DNA from: Cyanobacteria bacterium TGS_CYA1
GTDB taxonomy: Bacteria > Cyanobacteriota > Vampirovibrionia > Obscuribacterales > Obscuribacteraceae
Length of the DNA stretch: 64,000 nt
Reading direction: 5' to 3'
Assembly (NCBI GenBank): GCA_026129135.1
Contig: JAHCIQ010000008.1
Coordinates: 1-64,000, forward strand
Shown one piece after another: positions 46,063-54,417 of this stretch. A model generated the notes under the pieces. The model was not told the origin of the DNA, did no database searches, and was given only the letters and a program-made list of their open reading frames with translations. A program made the position numbers and the translations under genes. The first letter of the stretch is position 1; each line of letters opens with the position of its first letter.

Positions 46063-47604
46063 TCATTCAGTTAGCGAAAGCTGCGAAATTGCAAACCTAA
46101 CATTGAAATTTAAGCGCGCGCTCAATTTCTTAGAAGCAAATGATAAAACACTTCTTGCTGCAGAGGCAAAGTTGTCGCTGAAGTTTTTACTATAAGAAAT
46201 TGCATCTAGGATTAATTTCCCTTGTTCCAAATCAGTACTATCGAATATTAATTCAAACAAAGATGAATTTTCTTCGTAAGCTACGGCTCTCCATACATAC
46301 AAAGGGTGCACGCTGGTTAATATCTCACTCTTCCTGGTTGGAGATAATCTGTTCTCGGATACAATTTCTCTCCGAAAATCTTGCACCGAAATTAAATAAA
46401 CATCCCACTCCAATCGTTCAGATTCAATTGGAATTGCTCCAGTAAGTCTTGTTTGTTCAACAAAAGCATCGAATTCTCTTACGATATCAGATACGGTGCC
46501 AAAAGGAATTCTGATGGTGGGCAACAAAGGAACTAATACCGCTGAGGGTACAGCCACGTAAGTTCCGGGCGCTTTATAAGATGTGGATAAGGTCGTGGAG
46601 TCGATTACTTTCATTCTCGCGAAAGGCCCGACTTGATCGTCATGAACATAAAATTGGACAATTCTGTTTGAAAACATATGGCAATCATATTCCAAAACAG
46701 GATCTCCATCGGTACGAAATCCAGTTATGGCTACGGCATGCTTACCAACTTCAATTCCATTTTTGTATAAAGAAATCATCAAAAGGATTGGTATACGTGC
46801 TTTCAAGTAAGCGTAAACTGTACTTTTTAGAATAAAGCTGTTATTAACTTTGACAGAATAGGCTTCCAGTCCTACTGCTCTTATAGCTTGCGCCATTTGA
46901 AATAACGACAAACCTTTGCTGGGCAAATTCCTCGTATTAACATCAATACCTTCGGGCACTTCAGTTAATGGAGGCGAATTTTCGGTTGCTAAAGTAGTTA
47001 TTTGAAATGGAGACGGAATTTTATGATGGAAAAGAACGCCTGTAGCTTGAAAAACAGACCACAAGGCGCTTGATGCACATGCAGAAGCTGCTCTATCCTG
47101 TTCTTGAAATGCTAGCGAAGAGACTTTGAGATCAATTCCCGCTAAATTAGCATTGTATATTTGAAGTGCTGGATAAGTTCTTTTGCAGTCTTTGTAAGTT
47201 TGCAGACACGTCCGTCCAATGACTGTTAGAGGAAGTGGTTTAACAACCATAAATCCTAAATAGTTATCCTGTAATTGAGTTTGTTCACCATTACCTTCCA
47301 AAATTGCATTTAGATAGGTTGTGTTAAATGAGAAAGAAAAAAAATGAAGTCGGGTGCAGTATTTTCCATAGTTATGCAGACATCGGACGTAATATCCTGC
47401 GTAATCGTCCAGGTAATGTTGATCAATATAAGAATTCTCTACAACGATAGTCAGAGGTTTTAGCTCTTCAAAATATTCACGAAAAAAAATCCCCCGCAAA
47501 TCTGACATGAATTCTGAGGACGAAAAGTTTGCTTTTCGTGCTATTAAGTTTGAAAAATTTTCAATCGAAAAAGGAAGGACTTCGATTGGTTGAACTGAAG
47601 TCAC
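46063..47604 (-). CDS. Papain/C39-like cysteine peptidase-like protein
   Basis: This is a 513-residue protein. The segment AFQEQDRAASACASSALW looks like the Cys loop of C39/papain-like peptidases (Gln, Cys, then helix) and GKHAVAITGF like the His strand, with an acidic residue in VLEYDCH. The first 160 and last 150 residues match nothing I know. It has no signal peptide, so it is probably cytoplasmic or exported by another route. Its start overlaps the small upstream gene by four bases, so the two form a unit. A toxin, a processing protease or a defence effector are all open; I have no strong basis to choose. Confidence 0.55.
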   Translation of the reverse strand: MTSVQPIEVLPFSIENFSNLIARKANFSSSEFMSDLRGIFFREYFEELKPLTIVVENSYIDQHYLDDYAGYYVRCLHNYGKYCTRLHFFSFSFNTTYLNAILEGNGEQTQLQDNYLGFMVVKPLPLTVIGRTCLQTYKDCKRTYPALQIYNANLAGIDLKVSSLAFQEQDRAASACASSALWSVFQATGVLFHHKIPSPFQITTLATENSPPLTEVPEGIDVNTRNLPSKGLSLFQMAQAIRAVGLEAYSVKVNNSFILKSTVYAYLKARIPILLMISLYKNGIEVGKHAVAITGFRTDGDPVLEYDCHMFSNRIVQFYVHDDQVGPFARMKVIDSTTLSTSYKAPGTYVAVPSAVLVPLLPTIRIPFGTVSDIVREFDAFVEQTRLTGAIPIESERLEWDVYLISVQDFRREIVSENRLSPTRKSEILTSVHPLYVWRAVAYEENSSLFELIFDSTDLEQGKLILDAISYSKNFSDNFASAARSVLSFASKKLSARLNFNVRFAISQLSLTE

Positions 47605-47798
47605 AAAGTAACTTGCTCATACAAAGTGCTGGTTTCAATTCTTCTAGCTCTCTGAAGTTGCTTTGTAATTTCCTGAGATTGGAACAAAGCACCCAGAATT
47701 TTCATTCGTTGAGAATAAGCCAAAACTTTTTGCGAGCGAGCTTGAAAATTGACCAATTTTTGCTCTGTCGTTCGTCTTCTATCGTATTTTTTTGACAT
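47601..47798 (-). CDS. Small basic partner of the peptidase
   Basis: This is a 65-residue protein, starting at the ATG at 47798 after GGAGG at good spacing. A longer frame from 47831 would start before the ribosome binding site and is rejected. It is highly charged and helical (YDRRRTTEQKLVNFQARSQ). It overlaps the peptidase gene by four bases. It may regulate, or be processed by, the peptidase, which is inference from position. Confidence 0.5.
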   Translation of the reverse strand: MSKKYDRRRTTEQKLVNFQARSQKVLAYSQRMKILGALFQSQEITKQLQRARRIETSTLYEQVTL

Positions 47799-47831
47799 TT
47801 CATTCCCTCCGTATAGGGAATAATAGCGCAA

Positions 47832-48039
47832 ATTAAGTGAAGTTTAGAAGTGCAACGTCTGAAATCAAAGTTATTATATTACGCCCTCTTTACAATTGGC
47901 GGATTTTGTTCGTTTCATCATTGGAATGGCGGCAAAAGAACTTAAAACTTCAACTTTCTAAATCTCGACTTATTAATCATGAGGACTTTAAACCTATACT
48001 TGCGGCATCATAGAGAATAACCATCAAAGTAGGTAACCA
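47832..48039. other. Intergenic, no gene seen
   Basis: This stretch lies between the small peptidase partner and a ppa fragment. No open frame with coding character was found. Its left end must contain the promoter of the minus-strand pair. Confidence 0.4.
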
Positions 48040-48204
48040 ATGACCCCTGGCACGAGGTAGAACTTGGAGAGCAAGCACCCGAGATTGTATCCGCGATAAT
48101 CGAGGTTCCTGCAGGCTCCAACGTCAAATACGAATTGGACAGGAAAAGCGGTTTGCTCAGAGCGGATCGAACACTTTTCAGTTCTGTCCATTACCCTGCC
48201 AACT
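48040..48204 (+). pseudogene. 5' fragment of inorganic pyrophosphatase gene
   Basis: This 165-base stretch matches the start of the intact ppa gene (49434 on) almost base for base, with about ten substitutions and one missing C in codon 2 that shifts the frame. The match stops abruptly at the CCTGCCAACT of codon 55, directly before the stop codon of the TPR gene on the opposite strand. It cannot encode an enzyme. With the 3' fragment at 52755 it may represent the two ends of one disrupted copy. Confidence 0.85.
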
Positions 48205-48209
48205 TTGAA

Positions 48210-49325
48210 TCACTTCATCAAAGCTTCAATTTCATCCAATCGATTATTGATCTCCAGGCAGCGTTGATCCGGAGCAACAGCAAGAGCTTTGTTGCCTTCA
48301 AAAAAAGCTAATTGGAAATTCTTTTCTTTGAAATATTCTTCCATCAATTTTCGTCTGTCTTCGTACGACTTAGGATCGATCGATTGTTTCTTCAAGATCT
48401 CGTTCAACTGTTGTTCTGCAAGATCGTAGGTTGGTTCCAAAATTAAACATTGACGAAATAAATCAGCAGCAGCTGTTGAGTCTTTCTCTTTCAACTCAAC
48501 TGCCTGCTTATAATAAGTATCGCCAATATGCTCTTTGAGTACGAACTGAAAAGGTTTTGGAGAGACTTTTAAAGCCGCTTCGAATTTTTGTCTCGAACCT
48601 TGAAAGTCTTTTTTCAAAAATAATGCCTTCCCCTCTTCGTAAATTTTTTGGCATGGTTCCGGAAGAGAGCTGCTCAGCAAAGTTTCTTTCTTAATTCCAG
48701 ACGGGCGCGTAATCTGTACCTGAGATTCGTCTCCTTGCTCAGGCGGCGCATCTCTCATTGGACCCGCCAACTTTATAGAATCAAGCAAACCGCTATCGAG
48801 CTTATTGTCACCACACGATTGTGTTAACTTCACCGAAGAAATTGTTCCATCCTTCAAAATGGTGGCAACTGCAATTGCATTTTTGGCGGGTGCTTTAAGC
48901 GACGCTATCATCGCGGACTCCGCTCTTTTTGCACATGATGCAGCATAATGAAGTGCGTCGATTGGCGTCGACTTGTCATTTTCAAAACGACGCCTTGCTT
49001 CTTCCAAGCTTTTCAAGGCTATTTGATTGGTTGAATCTACCTTCAATGATTCTTCTAGCATCTCTATTCCCGCAGCCAGGTTGCCGTCCTTTATCAAAGA
49101 CAAACCTTTATTCGAATACGCAATGGCCAAATTAGTCTTCGCCATTCGATACGTCGGTATCTGCACGAGGGCAGCCTTAAACGACGCAATAGCCCTGTCG
49201 AATTTACATTCATCAAGCAAATGAACGCCACGATTATTTAACTCAAAAGCTTTGTGACTTTGAGCGTAGACGGCAGGCTGGAAGTTAAGAAGTAAAATGA
49301 AAATCGCGAGTTTGACTTTGTGCAT
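48210..49325 (-). CDS. Exported TPR protein with TonB-C-like segment
   Basis: This is a 371-residue protein with a signal peptide ([16 protein letters not shown], cut before QS). N-terminal TPR units span about 25-110. A segment at 140-190 ([19 protein letters not shown]) resembles the TonB C-terminal fold, and more TPR units lie at 225-350. It may link proteins at the periplasmic face. Its 3' end touches the ppa fragment and its 5' end is about 110 bases from the intact ppa gene on the other strand, so this gene probably lies in an inserted block. Confidence 0.65.
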   Translation of the reverse strand: MHKVKLAIFILLLNFQPAVYAQSHKAFELNNRGVHLLDECKFDRAIASFKAALVQIPTYRMAKTNLAIAYSNKGLSLIKDGNLAAGIEMLEESLKVDSTNQIALKSLEEARRRFENDKSTPIDALHYAASCAKRAESAMIASLKAPAKNAIAVATILKDGTISSVKLTQSCGDNKLDSGLLDSIKLAGPMRDAPPEQGDESQVQITRPSGIKKETLLSSSLPEPCQKIYEEGKALFLKKDFQGSRQKFEAALKVSPKPFQFVLKEHIGDTYYKQAVELKEKDSTAAADLFRQCLILEPTYDLAEQQLNEILKKQSIDPKSYEDRRKLMEEYFKEKNFQLAFFEGNKALAVAPDQRCLEINNRLDEIEALMK

Positions 49326-49433
49326 TTGTGACTAAGACCTTTGATATCGCTTGTCTATCAGAGCTCATATTTTACACGCAAATACATATTGGTTACTGTG
49401 CTATGATTCATCGGTTAAATAAAGGAAAAATCA

Positions 49434-49976
49434 ATGCACCCCTGGCACGACGTAGAACTTGGAGACCAAGCACCCGAGATTGTATCCGCGATAATCGAGG
49501 TTCCTGCAGGCTCTAACGTCAAATACGAATTGGACAAGAAAAGCGGTTTGCTCAGAGTGGATCGAACTCTTTTCAGTTCTGTTCATTACCCTGCCAACTA
49601 CGGATTCTTACCGCAAACATATTGCGACGACCACGATCCACTCGATGTTCTAGTGTTGGGTCAGGAAGCTCTCGTGCCACTATGCATAGTGCGCGCCAAA
49701 CCTATTGGACTTATGAAAATGATCGACCAGGGCGAGAGCGACGACAAAGTTATTGCTGTTCATTATGACGACCAGGAGTATGCGCACTACAAGTCGATAG
49801 ATGAATTGCCGCCTCACAGGTTGAATCAGGTAAGGCGATTCTTCGAAGACTACAAAGTGCTAGAAAATAAAACTGTAAGTGTAGAAGGTTTTCTTGGAGC
49901 GAAAGAAGCCATTGCGGCGGTGCAGCGTTCGATGCAGATGTATGCCGAGAGCCGTGAGCGGCTGCTGGAAAAATAG
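49434..49976 (+). CDS. ppa: Inorganic pyrophosphatase
   Basis: This is a 180-residue family I soluble pyrophosphatase. It hydrolyses pyrophosphate to two phosphates in the cytoplasm. The metal-binding signature DDHDPLD (D66, D68, D71) matches the conserved DxDPxD, and [14 protein letters not shown] with [11 protein letters not shown] is typical. The length is normal. AAAGGA lies upstream of ATG. Three fragments of the same gene lie nearby (48040-48204, 52755-52899, 53287-53305), evidence of repeated local rearrangement. This copy is intact. Confidence 0.95.
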   Translation: MHPWHDVELGDQAPEIVSAIIEVPAGSNVKYELDKKSGLLRVDRTLFSSVHYPANYGFLPQTYCDDHDPLDVLVLGQEALVPLCIVRAKPIGLMKMIDQGESDDKVIAVHYDDQEYAHYKSIDELPPHRLNQVRRFFEDYKVLENKTVSVEGFLGAKEAIAAVQRSMQMYAESRERLLEK

Positions 49977-50046
49977 CTCAAAAGTGCCCAGCATCTTTGT
50001 ATGGTCAAGCCTACTTCCAGTTGTCACCTTGTTGCTTTCGAACAAA

Positions 50047-50400
50047 TTAAACAACTTTCTTTGAAATTAACACTGAAGTTGCAAGTGGTTTATTTGGGAG
50101 AGCAAGTATCAGGACGTCATACCCGTTGTACAGTAATTCCACTGTAAACTGATGTCTGTTGCCAGCTATGTCAGTGACTGGGATTAAGATTGGATCCATA
50201 AAATCAATAGCTGCGACGCTCATTCTAGTTCGATCAAATGATCGCAATATCATGTCTGTGTGGAGATTCGGAAACATAGTTCTGCACATCGAAGAGCGCA
50301 CGAAGTAGCGCCACCCGCGAGCAAGCTGAGGTTTATCCTTCTCCCACCAGGGTGAGCACGCAATTAACATCATTGGCGCGTTCTTTGATGCCAGCTTCAA
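50047..50400 (-). CDS. Small protein of unknown function
   Basis: This is an open frame of 117 codons from a TTG start; two ATG codons ten codons downstream may be the true start. It contains LLYNGYDVLILALPNKPL and a basic stretch (ARGWRYFVRSS). No family is recognised. It is less certain than its neighbours, but the composition looks coding and no competing frame is better. Confidence 0.4.
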   Translation of the reverse strand: MKLASKNAPMMLIACSPWWEKDKPQLARGWRYFVRSSMCRTMFPNLHTDMILRSFDRTRMSVAAIDFMDPILIPVTDIAGNRHQFTVELLYNGYDVLILALPNKPLATSVLISKKVV

Positions 50401-50465
50401 GTAGAACTTTCTTCGTTATTTTCTCAATTTCGGTGCGTGTTTTCTGGTCCAAATCTAAACCCTGC

Positions 50466-51128
50466 TCAAAATTTTGTTTTCAATATTTTGATAAATCCAT
50501 CTAACAATTTTCGTTCTGCCGGAGTTATTTTGTCGAAAGAATCAGATTGCGCTGCAAATCGAGATGCCTCGTGACGTAACTCGTCTGGCACCTGCTTGAA
50601 TGCTCCAGCTAAAAAGGCTAGCTTTTCTTGTGGAACCTCATAAGCTTGACTTAGTTGATAAAGGACGAAAGGAGACGGATGGCAGTCCGACGATCTCTCC
50701 AAGTAATAAAGTTCCGCAGAAGTAATTCCAATTTTTTCTGCCGCTTTTTCTAGCGACCAATCCTTTTTCAGTCGTGATAAATACAGCAGTTTTTGAAAAG
50801 CATGATGAAGTTCTTGAGCTGGTTTTTCATCTTCCATGTCAATGGATAATTTTCGATTAAGAGCATTGGCTATACGTTCAAGCATGGTTAGTGAATGGCC
50901 GTCATAATCAGCATCTTCCAAACGACTAATTACGGACTGAGTGGTGCCAACCAACTCAGCAAGCTGTTTTTGAGTCAATCCAGCTTCTTCTCTGTAATCA
51001 AAAATAAGCCGAGCAACTTTTGCGTTAAGTCGCTCTTTTTCGAGTTCTGACTCGCGCTTGCTATCGCTCGCGATGTACTTTGAGCGCAAAATGCTCATTG
51101 CGTCAGTTTGTTTTTTCTTATTGCTCAT
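50466..51128 (-). CDS. XRE-family antitoxin/regulator (HigA-like)
   Basis: This protein of about 220 residues contains a helix-turn-helix of the XRE/Cro type: TQKQLAELVGTTQSVISRLE. A second helix-turn-helix-like region (SLEKAAEKIGITSAELYYLE) follows. I chose ATG 51128, overlapping the toxin stop, over an upstream in-frame ATG at 51170. It probably neutralises the HigB-like toxin encoded just before it and represses the operon through the GCGAT repeats upstream. The order is toxin first, as in many HigBA pairs. Confidence 0.72.
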   Translation of the reverse strand: MSNKKKQTDAMSILRSKYIASDSKRESELEKERLNAKVARLIFDYREEAGLTQKQLAELVGTTQSVISRLEDADYDGHSLTMLERIANALNRKLSIDMEDEKPAQELHHAFQKLLYLSRLKKDWSLEKAAEKIGITSAELYYLERSSDCHPSPFVLYQLSQAYEVPQEKLAFLAGAFKQVPDELRHEASRFAAQSDSFDKITPAERKLLDGFIKILKTKF

Positions 51129-51495
51129 TTTCCTCAATTGCAAACGTATGCTTTGTAGGATTGCTTTCATACAACAACTTGGCTTTGAGTGCTCTTTCTA
51201 TTTGAGCACTAGGTACACTCGATTCTTTGACAATACCTGTCCAGATAATCGCTTTCTGCTTATGAAAGAAATACAAAATTCTATAGTACACTCCATTGCG
51301 ACTTGCCCTTAACTCGTGAATGCCGTCCCTTAACAAATCGGCTTCAGGTCTGCGAAGTTCGTGCCCGCGCTCAATCAGTCGCTCTACTCGAACCAAGCAC
51401 TTATTCTGGGCTTCACGCGGTAGCAATTCTAACCATTGAAGGAAAGGGCAAGAACCGTCGCTGTTACAGAAGAAGTTGACCTCTGTTTGTGGCAT
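51118..51495 (-). CDS. HigB-like (Gp49/DUF891) toxin
   Basis: This is a 125-residue protein of the RelE/HigB superfamily. WLELLPREAQNKCLVRVERL, followed by LRDGIHELRASRNGVYYRILYFF and KAIIWTGIVKESS, is the usual strand-helix layout of Gp49-type toxins. It should act as a ribosome-dependent mRNA interferase. It overlaps the antitoxin gene by 11 bases. A basic C-terminal tail is present. Confidence 0.75.
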   Translation of the reverse strand: MPQTEVNFFCNSDGSCPFLQWLELLPREAQNKCLVRVERLIERGHELRRPEADLLRDGIHELRASRNGVYYRILYFFHKQKAIIWTGIVKESSVPSAQIERALKAKLLYESNPTKHTFAIEENEQ

Positions 51496-51521
51496 TTAAA
51501 AGTTAATTCCTTATAAATCTC

Positions 51522-51601
51522 ATCGCAATATCGCTATATTGACAAGCTCGGTTCGCCCTCCAGTTTCTATTCCTGAAATTAGTATATCGCATTATTGCGA
51601 T
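51522..51601. promoter_or_regulatory. GCGAT repeats upstream of the HigBA-like operon
   Basis: ATCGCATTATTGCGAT (51586-51601) has 6-bp arms around TTAT. A second cluster near 51522-51537 reads ATCGCAATATCGC. Both lie just before the minus-strand toxin start (51495), as expected of antitoxin operators. Confidence 0.5.
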
Positions 51602-51624
51602 TTTGCAAGAGCTTCGAAATTGCG

Positions 51625-51828
51625 CACTCTAAGTCGAGGCCCTTCGAGCTTTTTGAAATTATAGATGACGTAACATCAGAGTTTTATCAAAAAGTTGTTG
51701 AAAATCCATCACATGTTTTTGCTGAGTGCTACGCCAGAATCAGAGGAAGACAATCGGCTAGAGTTGAATCTTTGAAAGAATATTTTCCTGAAACTTTGAA
51801 GTATGTGGAGAAGGAATTTGAACAATAG
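51625..51828 (+). pseudogene. Degraded metallopeptidase copy, C-terminal part
   Basis: The reading frame matches the C-terminal half of the HEAGH peptidase (18032-18853): SHVFAECYARIRGRQSARV here against SHVFAECYAFVRGRQSDRV there, and YVEKEFE against FVEKKFE. The segment with HEAGH is missing, and the region before SHVFAECYA is shortened. It cannot be an active peptidase. Confidence 0.7.
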
Positions 51829-52171
51829 AAAATCAAAAATACTCCTGACCATCTTGCTTCTAGTGGGTTTTATCAACTGTGCGAGTCTCTCTAAACTTTC
51901 CGCTGAAGAATCGTCTGCGACTCAACAAGTCTCTGAATTAATGGACTGGGGTCAGTACAGTCGCGCACTCAATTTTATAAACGAGAAGATAAAGAAAACA
52001 CCTGACTCAGCCGAGTTATATGTTGCTAGAGGAGCTATTTATGCGCGCACCAAAAAAGATTCGCTTTCGATAAAAGATCAAAATAAAGCCTTGGAACTTT
52101 TAGAAAAGACACCTTCCCAGGACAGCGAAATGGTAAAAGCAAATGCGCTTCATAACAGGGCTGGAATATAA
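51803..52171 (+). pseudogene. Truncated copy of the peptidase-linked TPR gene
   Basis: Starting MWRRNLNN, like MWRKNLKN at the 17452-18057 gene, it has a membrane segment and the same TPR units (AELYVARGAIYARTKKDSLS), then stops early at ALHNRAGI. The matching sequence continues in another frame (RMKKYQDAESD), so a frameshift broke it. The start overlaps the peptidase remnant exactly as in the intact pair. Confidence 0.7.
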
Positions 52172-52210
52172 GTGCGAATGAAAAAATATCAAGACGCAGA
52201 AAGCGATCCA

Positions 52211-52357
52211 GATAACTTAGCGTCAAATATTATGGACGTAAACTAAGCTGACGTATAAAATCACATACCTTAATAGCTGAATGCGTATTGCCGGTCTTGA
52301 CAATAACGTCTAATATAATTTACGATAATCAAATTAGCGTCCAAATTTATAGACATT
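52211..52357. promoter_or_regulatory. Repeated operator-like motif before the HipB-like gene
   Basis: The motif AGCGTC, about 10 A/T bases, then GACGTA or similar, occurs at about 52211-52234, 52301-52324 (AACGTC, weaker right half) and 52333-52356. All are before the gene start at 52358. They are likely binding sites of the HipB-like protein. Confidence 0.5.
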
Positions 52358-52714
52358 ATGCCTAAAACAACATCGCTGCCTTCCACACCTATCCCGGTTC
52401 GTCGGGCATTGCACAAGCTCGGACAAGACATCCGGAATGCTAGATTGCGCCGTCGCATCCCGACCGAAATCCTGGCTGCGCGAGCATCTATTAGTCGCAT
52501 GACTTTGTACAACGTTGAGAAAGGAGACGCAAGTGTTTCCATGGGCACGTATGCAACAATTTTGTTTGTGCTCGGCATGATCGACAGAGTTGGCAATTTG
52601 GCTGACGCCACAGAAGATATTCTCGGACGCCAACTTGAAGAAGAGCGACTACCAAAACGTATTAGACTGCCGCGAAAGAAATCAAATCCGCAAGGCACAA
52701 GCGGAATTTCGTAA
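52358..52714 (+). CDS. HipB-like XRE-family protein
   Basis: This is a 118-residue protein with an XRE helix-turn-helix (IPTEILAARASISRMTLYNV) that binds DNA as the antitoxin of HipBA-type pairs. The tail is basic. The following toxin gene begins correctly (ATG 52716, ETETLVYVDLFG) but is cut after 13 codons by ppa-derived sequence. The antitoxin therefore has no partner here and may be a solitary remnant. Confidence 0.65.
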   Translation: MPKTTSLPSTPIPVRRALHKLGQDIRNARLRRRIPTEILAARASISRMTLYNVEKGDASVSMGTYATILFVLGMIDRVGNLADATEDILGRQLEEERLPKRIRLPRKKSNPQGTSGIS

Positions 52715-52715
52715 A

Positions 52716-52754
52716 ATGGAAACCGAGACGCTTGTATATGTAGATCTTTTCGGG
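52716..52754 (+). pseudogene. 5' stub of a hipA-like toxin gene
   Basis: Codons for METETLVYVDLFG match the start of HipA-family toxins, at the expected place directly after the HipB-like gene. At 52755 the sequence switches to the 3' end of ppa, out of frame, so the toxin is lost. Confidence 0.6.
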
Positions 52755-52899
52755 AAGGCGATTCTTCGAAGACTACAAAGCGCTAGATAGTAAAACCGTA
52801 AGTGTCGAAGGTTTTCTTGGAGCGAAAGAAGCTATTGCGGCGGTGTAGCGTTCGATGCAGATGTACGCCAAAAATCGTCAGCGCTTGCTGGAAAAATAA
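52755..52899 (+). pseudogene. 3' fragment of inorganic pyrophosphatase gene
   Basis: It matches the last 145 bases of ppa (about 49832-49976) closely, from AAGGCGATTCTTCGAAGACT to the stop. One Gln codon is now TAG. It is joined directly to the hipA stub, marking a recombination junction. Confidence 0.85.
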
Positions 52900-52987
52900 C
52901 AACGAAGCCAATCAACCTTTAGTCAATCTCCTAAAGCTTCACCGGCGCCTAGTTGGAAGGGTATTGTCGTGCATGTGCCTGGGTTGC

Positions 52988-53043
52988 AATAACTGCGCGC
53001 AATCAAAAATAACTGCGCGCAATTAAAAATAACTGCGCGCAAT
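52988..53043. repeat. Three 20-bp tandem repeats with TGCGCGCA core
   Basis: The unit AATAACTGCGCGCAATCAAA is repeated, the third copy being cut short (only the first 16 bases). The core TGCGCGCA is a palindrome. The copies differ at one or two positions. Function unknown. Confidence 0.7.
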
Positions 53044-53081
53044 GACGAACTTATGGGTCTGAAACCTTGCGACATCTGGAA

Positions 53082-53240
53082 GTGTTTAGCGTGCAAAATA
53101 TTCCAGTTGATGAACAGACGATTTTTAAAGAGGTTGCAGGGGATGAAATTCTCGCCCGGCATGAGGGGAATTTCGCTCGATTTAGAATTCGACCCTCTGA
53201 GTTCGACTCGTGGCAAAAAATCTGGAATCTAAATCGTTGA
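53082..53240 (+). CDS. Possible small ORF or gene fragment
   Basis: A 52-codon frame starting at GTG reads like protein (IPVDEQTIFKEVAGDEILAR, then an Arg-rich segment and a Trp-rich end). There is no good ribosome binding site. It could be the C-terminal end of a lost gene. It is below the size I can assign. Confidence 0.3.
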   Translation: MFSVQNIPVDEQTIFKEVAGDEILARHEGNFARFRIRPSEFDSWQKIWNLNR

Positions 53241-53286
53241 GATAAGCTCCCCGTGTTAAGATATCAGTTTTTGTAGGTATACCGAA

Positions 53287-53305
53287 TGCACCCTGGCACG
53301 ACCCA
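53287..53305 (+). pseudogene. Short second 5' fragment of ppa
   Basis: ATGCACCCTGGCACGAC matches the ppa start with one base lost. Only about 18 bases match, so chance cannot be excluded, but two other ppa fragments nearby make it plausible. Confidence 0.4.
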
Positions 53306-53336
53306 ATTGTCAGCGTCTACTGACTGAGAAATAAAA

Positions 53337-53894
53337 TTGAAATATCATTTTGATTTTCCAAAAAGCTATGAAATCCTACAGGTAGAAAATGTCCCGGAAA
53401 ATACAAATCCGCAATTTTTTTATCCGCGCGGCAAGCCATTCAACGACAAAGGTCTGCAATTTCTGATTACCAATCGAAATAATGAGACCTGGGTTGATAT
53501 GTTTTACCAGGAAGTTCCTACCGGACTTAATGCTGTTTTCAGCACTCCGCACCCAGACAAAGTTTTGATAATTGCAGGTGGAACTGCACATCTTTTGGAT
53601 ACCGTGAATTACTCAGTTCAGGGGGATTTGGACGATTTTTTTACTTACAATTTCATCCGTATAGTTGAGACGTGTGTTGCTGAGGAAGTCATTTTAATAG
53701 CTAGTTATATCGATATCGCTTGTATCGATAAAAATGGCATTCTATGGGAATCTCGATTCGAGTATGAGATAAGCGCTTTGAAAGTAATGAACGGAACACT
53801 CACTGTAAATGGCGTGAGCGCGGGAGTAGAAGAACCGTGGCAGATGAAAGCCAATTTGAAAGATGGCAGCATAATCTCATCGACGGGTTTGTAA
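53337..53894 (+). CDS. Protein of unknown function
   Basis: This is a 185-residue protein with a TTG start; no known family. It has an acidic beta-rich segment (VQGDLDDFFTYNFIRIV) and the look of an immunity or cytosolic domain protein. It lies just after the ppa 5' fragment, in the rearranged region. The function is not known. Confidence 0.5.
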   Translation: MKYHFDFPKSYEILQVENVPENTNPQFFYPRGKPFNDKGLQFLITNRNNETWVDMFYQEVPTGLNAVFSTPHPDKVLIIAGGTAHLLDTVNYSVQGDLDDFFTYNFIRIVETCVAEEVILIASYIDIACIDKNGILWESRFEYEISALKVMNGTLTVNGVSAGVEEPWQMKANLKDGSIISSTGL

Positions 53895-54399
53895 GTCTGT
53901 GCAGGTTGAAGCGTCTGCGATAGTTACTTGGAAATTACATTGGCCGCAACTTTCGCATAGCGGTTATCCAGCGTTGGTGCAATACCCAAATAAGCAATTT
54001 AACTGAGGCATCCACGAATACTCGAATTCGAACTGGCAACTTATACTCTACACAGGAGCGTAAGTCATGCCATCTTCAGTTACACAGAATATTCTTTCAC
54101 TCTTATTAATCGCCTTCCTGAGCTCACTGCTGAGTGCGGTAGCGATTGAATCGCCTCAAAATGCCGTCGCTTAACAAGAATTGCTGCTAGGAGTCGTGGG
54201 GCGAGATGATTATTCATGAGTCGGTCGAAAATTGGTATGGGCATCCGAGAATGGCGCTGTCCCATCTTTCCGACGGACCTAGACACGGTAGCGCTTCCGT
54301 ATCGTCTAGCGTTTCGGCATCTTCATTCTATACTAATTCCTGGGAATAATAATCTAGCCCAGGTAAGCTTTTTCAACCAGGCTGGTATATTAAAGAAAC
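53895..54399. other. Gene-poor stretch with a truncated exported-peptide ORF
   Basis: An ATG at 54068 opens a 35-codon frame with a signal-like segment (ILSLLLIAFLSSLLSAVA) and then a stop, so it is probably a broken exported gene. The rest shows no clear coding. Confidence 0.4.
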
Positions 54400-54417
54400 T
54401 TGCCGGTTGAAAGCAAA

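Larger units (their letters stand above)
52900..53336. other. Rearranged stretch without a clear gene
   Basis: It holds a short tandem repeat (52988-53043), a possible 52-codon frame (53082-53240) and a second ppa 5' fragment (53287-53305). Nothing else was recognised. Confidence 0.5.

Noticed and set aside
52988..53043. Tandem repeat as a CRISPR array
   Set aside because: The units are contiguous with no unique spacers.
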